NCBI GenBank assembly: GCA_012031335.1 | Contig: JAAUTT010000241.1 | Coordinates: 1-6,711, forward strand | Source: Bacteroidales bacterium | GTDB taxonomy: Bacteria > Bacteroidota > Bacteroidia > Bacteroidales > JAAUTT01 | Direction of reading: 5' to 3' | DNA length: 6,711 nucleotides | In this document: positions 6,610 to 6,711 of the stretch, piece by piece | Layout of the letters: each line of letters begins with the position of its first letter | How positions within the stretch are numbered: the first letter of the stretch is position 1 | Notes under the pieces: generated by a model | Databases searched by the model: none | What the model was told of the DNA's origin: nothing | Seen by the model: the letters and a program-made list of their open reading frames with translations, nothing else | Translations under genes and position numbers: made by a program

Positions 6610-6711
6610 GAGATTCCAGGAGATATTGGAAGAGATATTTGTCGTTTGTTCAAAGTCTATGAACTTTCTGTTGGAAATGCTGGGACTACAGGATCTTTAA
6701 TGCATACGCCT
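6610..6711. other. unassigned sequence at the right end
   Basis: Composition rises from the very AT-rich membrane-protein gene to about 32-43% GC by hand count over 6541-6711. The frame of the preceding gene continues past its TAG with GDIGRDICRLFKVYELSVGN and then AGTTGSLMHTP up to the window edge, which looks protein-like, but I recognise no family. It may be the start of an unrelated gene or remnant that extends beyond the window. No terminator hairpin was found after 6609. Confidence 0.25.

Overview
The window looks like chromosomal DNA of a Bacteroidota, probably a Sphingobacteriales- or Cytophagales-type organism. Three things point there. A leftward gene encodes the HU-like/DUF4469 two-domain protein that I know only from that phylum. 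Start sites lack Shine-Dalgarno sequences. A GC-rich hairpin element of the kind scattered between Bacteroidota genes lies near the left end. Genus-level placement is inference.

Layout. (1) Bases 1-466 hold no convincing gene: a hairpin element near 121-150 and a clean 23-bp tandem repeat array at 257-406. (2) Bases 467-1168, minus strand, encode an intact HU-like DNA-binding/DUF4469 protein in DNA of about 50% GC. (3) Bases 1169-1629 are intergenic and become strongly AT-rich from about 1260. (4) Bases 1630-2012 are a decayed 5' fragment of a GDP-mannose 4,6-dehydratase-like gene, followed to 2204 by unassigned, broken, coding-like sequence. (5) Bases 2205-6609 hold four same-strand, tightly packed genes: an intact DegT/VioA-type sugar aminotransferase, a VioB/FdtC-like hexapeptide acyltransferase, a GtrB/ArnC-like polyprenyl-phosphate glycosyltransferase, and a large very AT-rich multi-spanning GT-C (GT39/ArnT-like) membrane protein. 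(6) Bases 6610-6711 are unassigned and less AT-rich.

Functional reading (inference). The four genes follow the order of logic of the lipid A aminoarabinose (Arn) pathway: 4-amination of a nucleotide-linked keto-sugar, N-acylation of the new amine, loading of the sugar on undecaprenyl phosphate at the inner membrane face, and transfer to a periplasmic acceptor by a GT-C enzyme. The likeliest sugar is a 4-acylamino-4,6-dideoxyhexose such as Qui4NAc. No flippase or acceptor gene is visible.

Striking feature. The aminotransferase is intact, but the next three genes carry four reading-frame breaks, all mappable to or near runs of T (3626-3630, 4424-4428, about 5001-5014, about 5711-5734). Restoring one base at each gives continuous, family-like proteins of 181, 307 and about 582 residues. 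This could be sequencing error at homopolymers in AT-rich DNA, real decay of the operon, or slippage; the sequence alone cannot decide.
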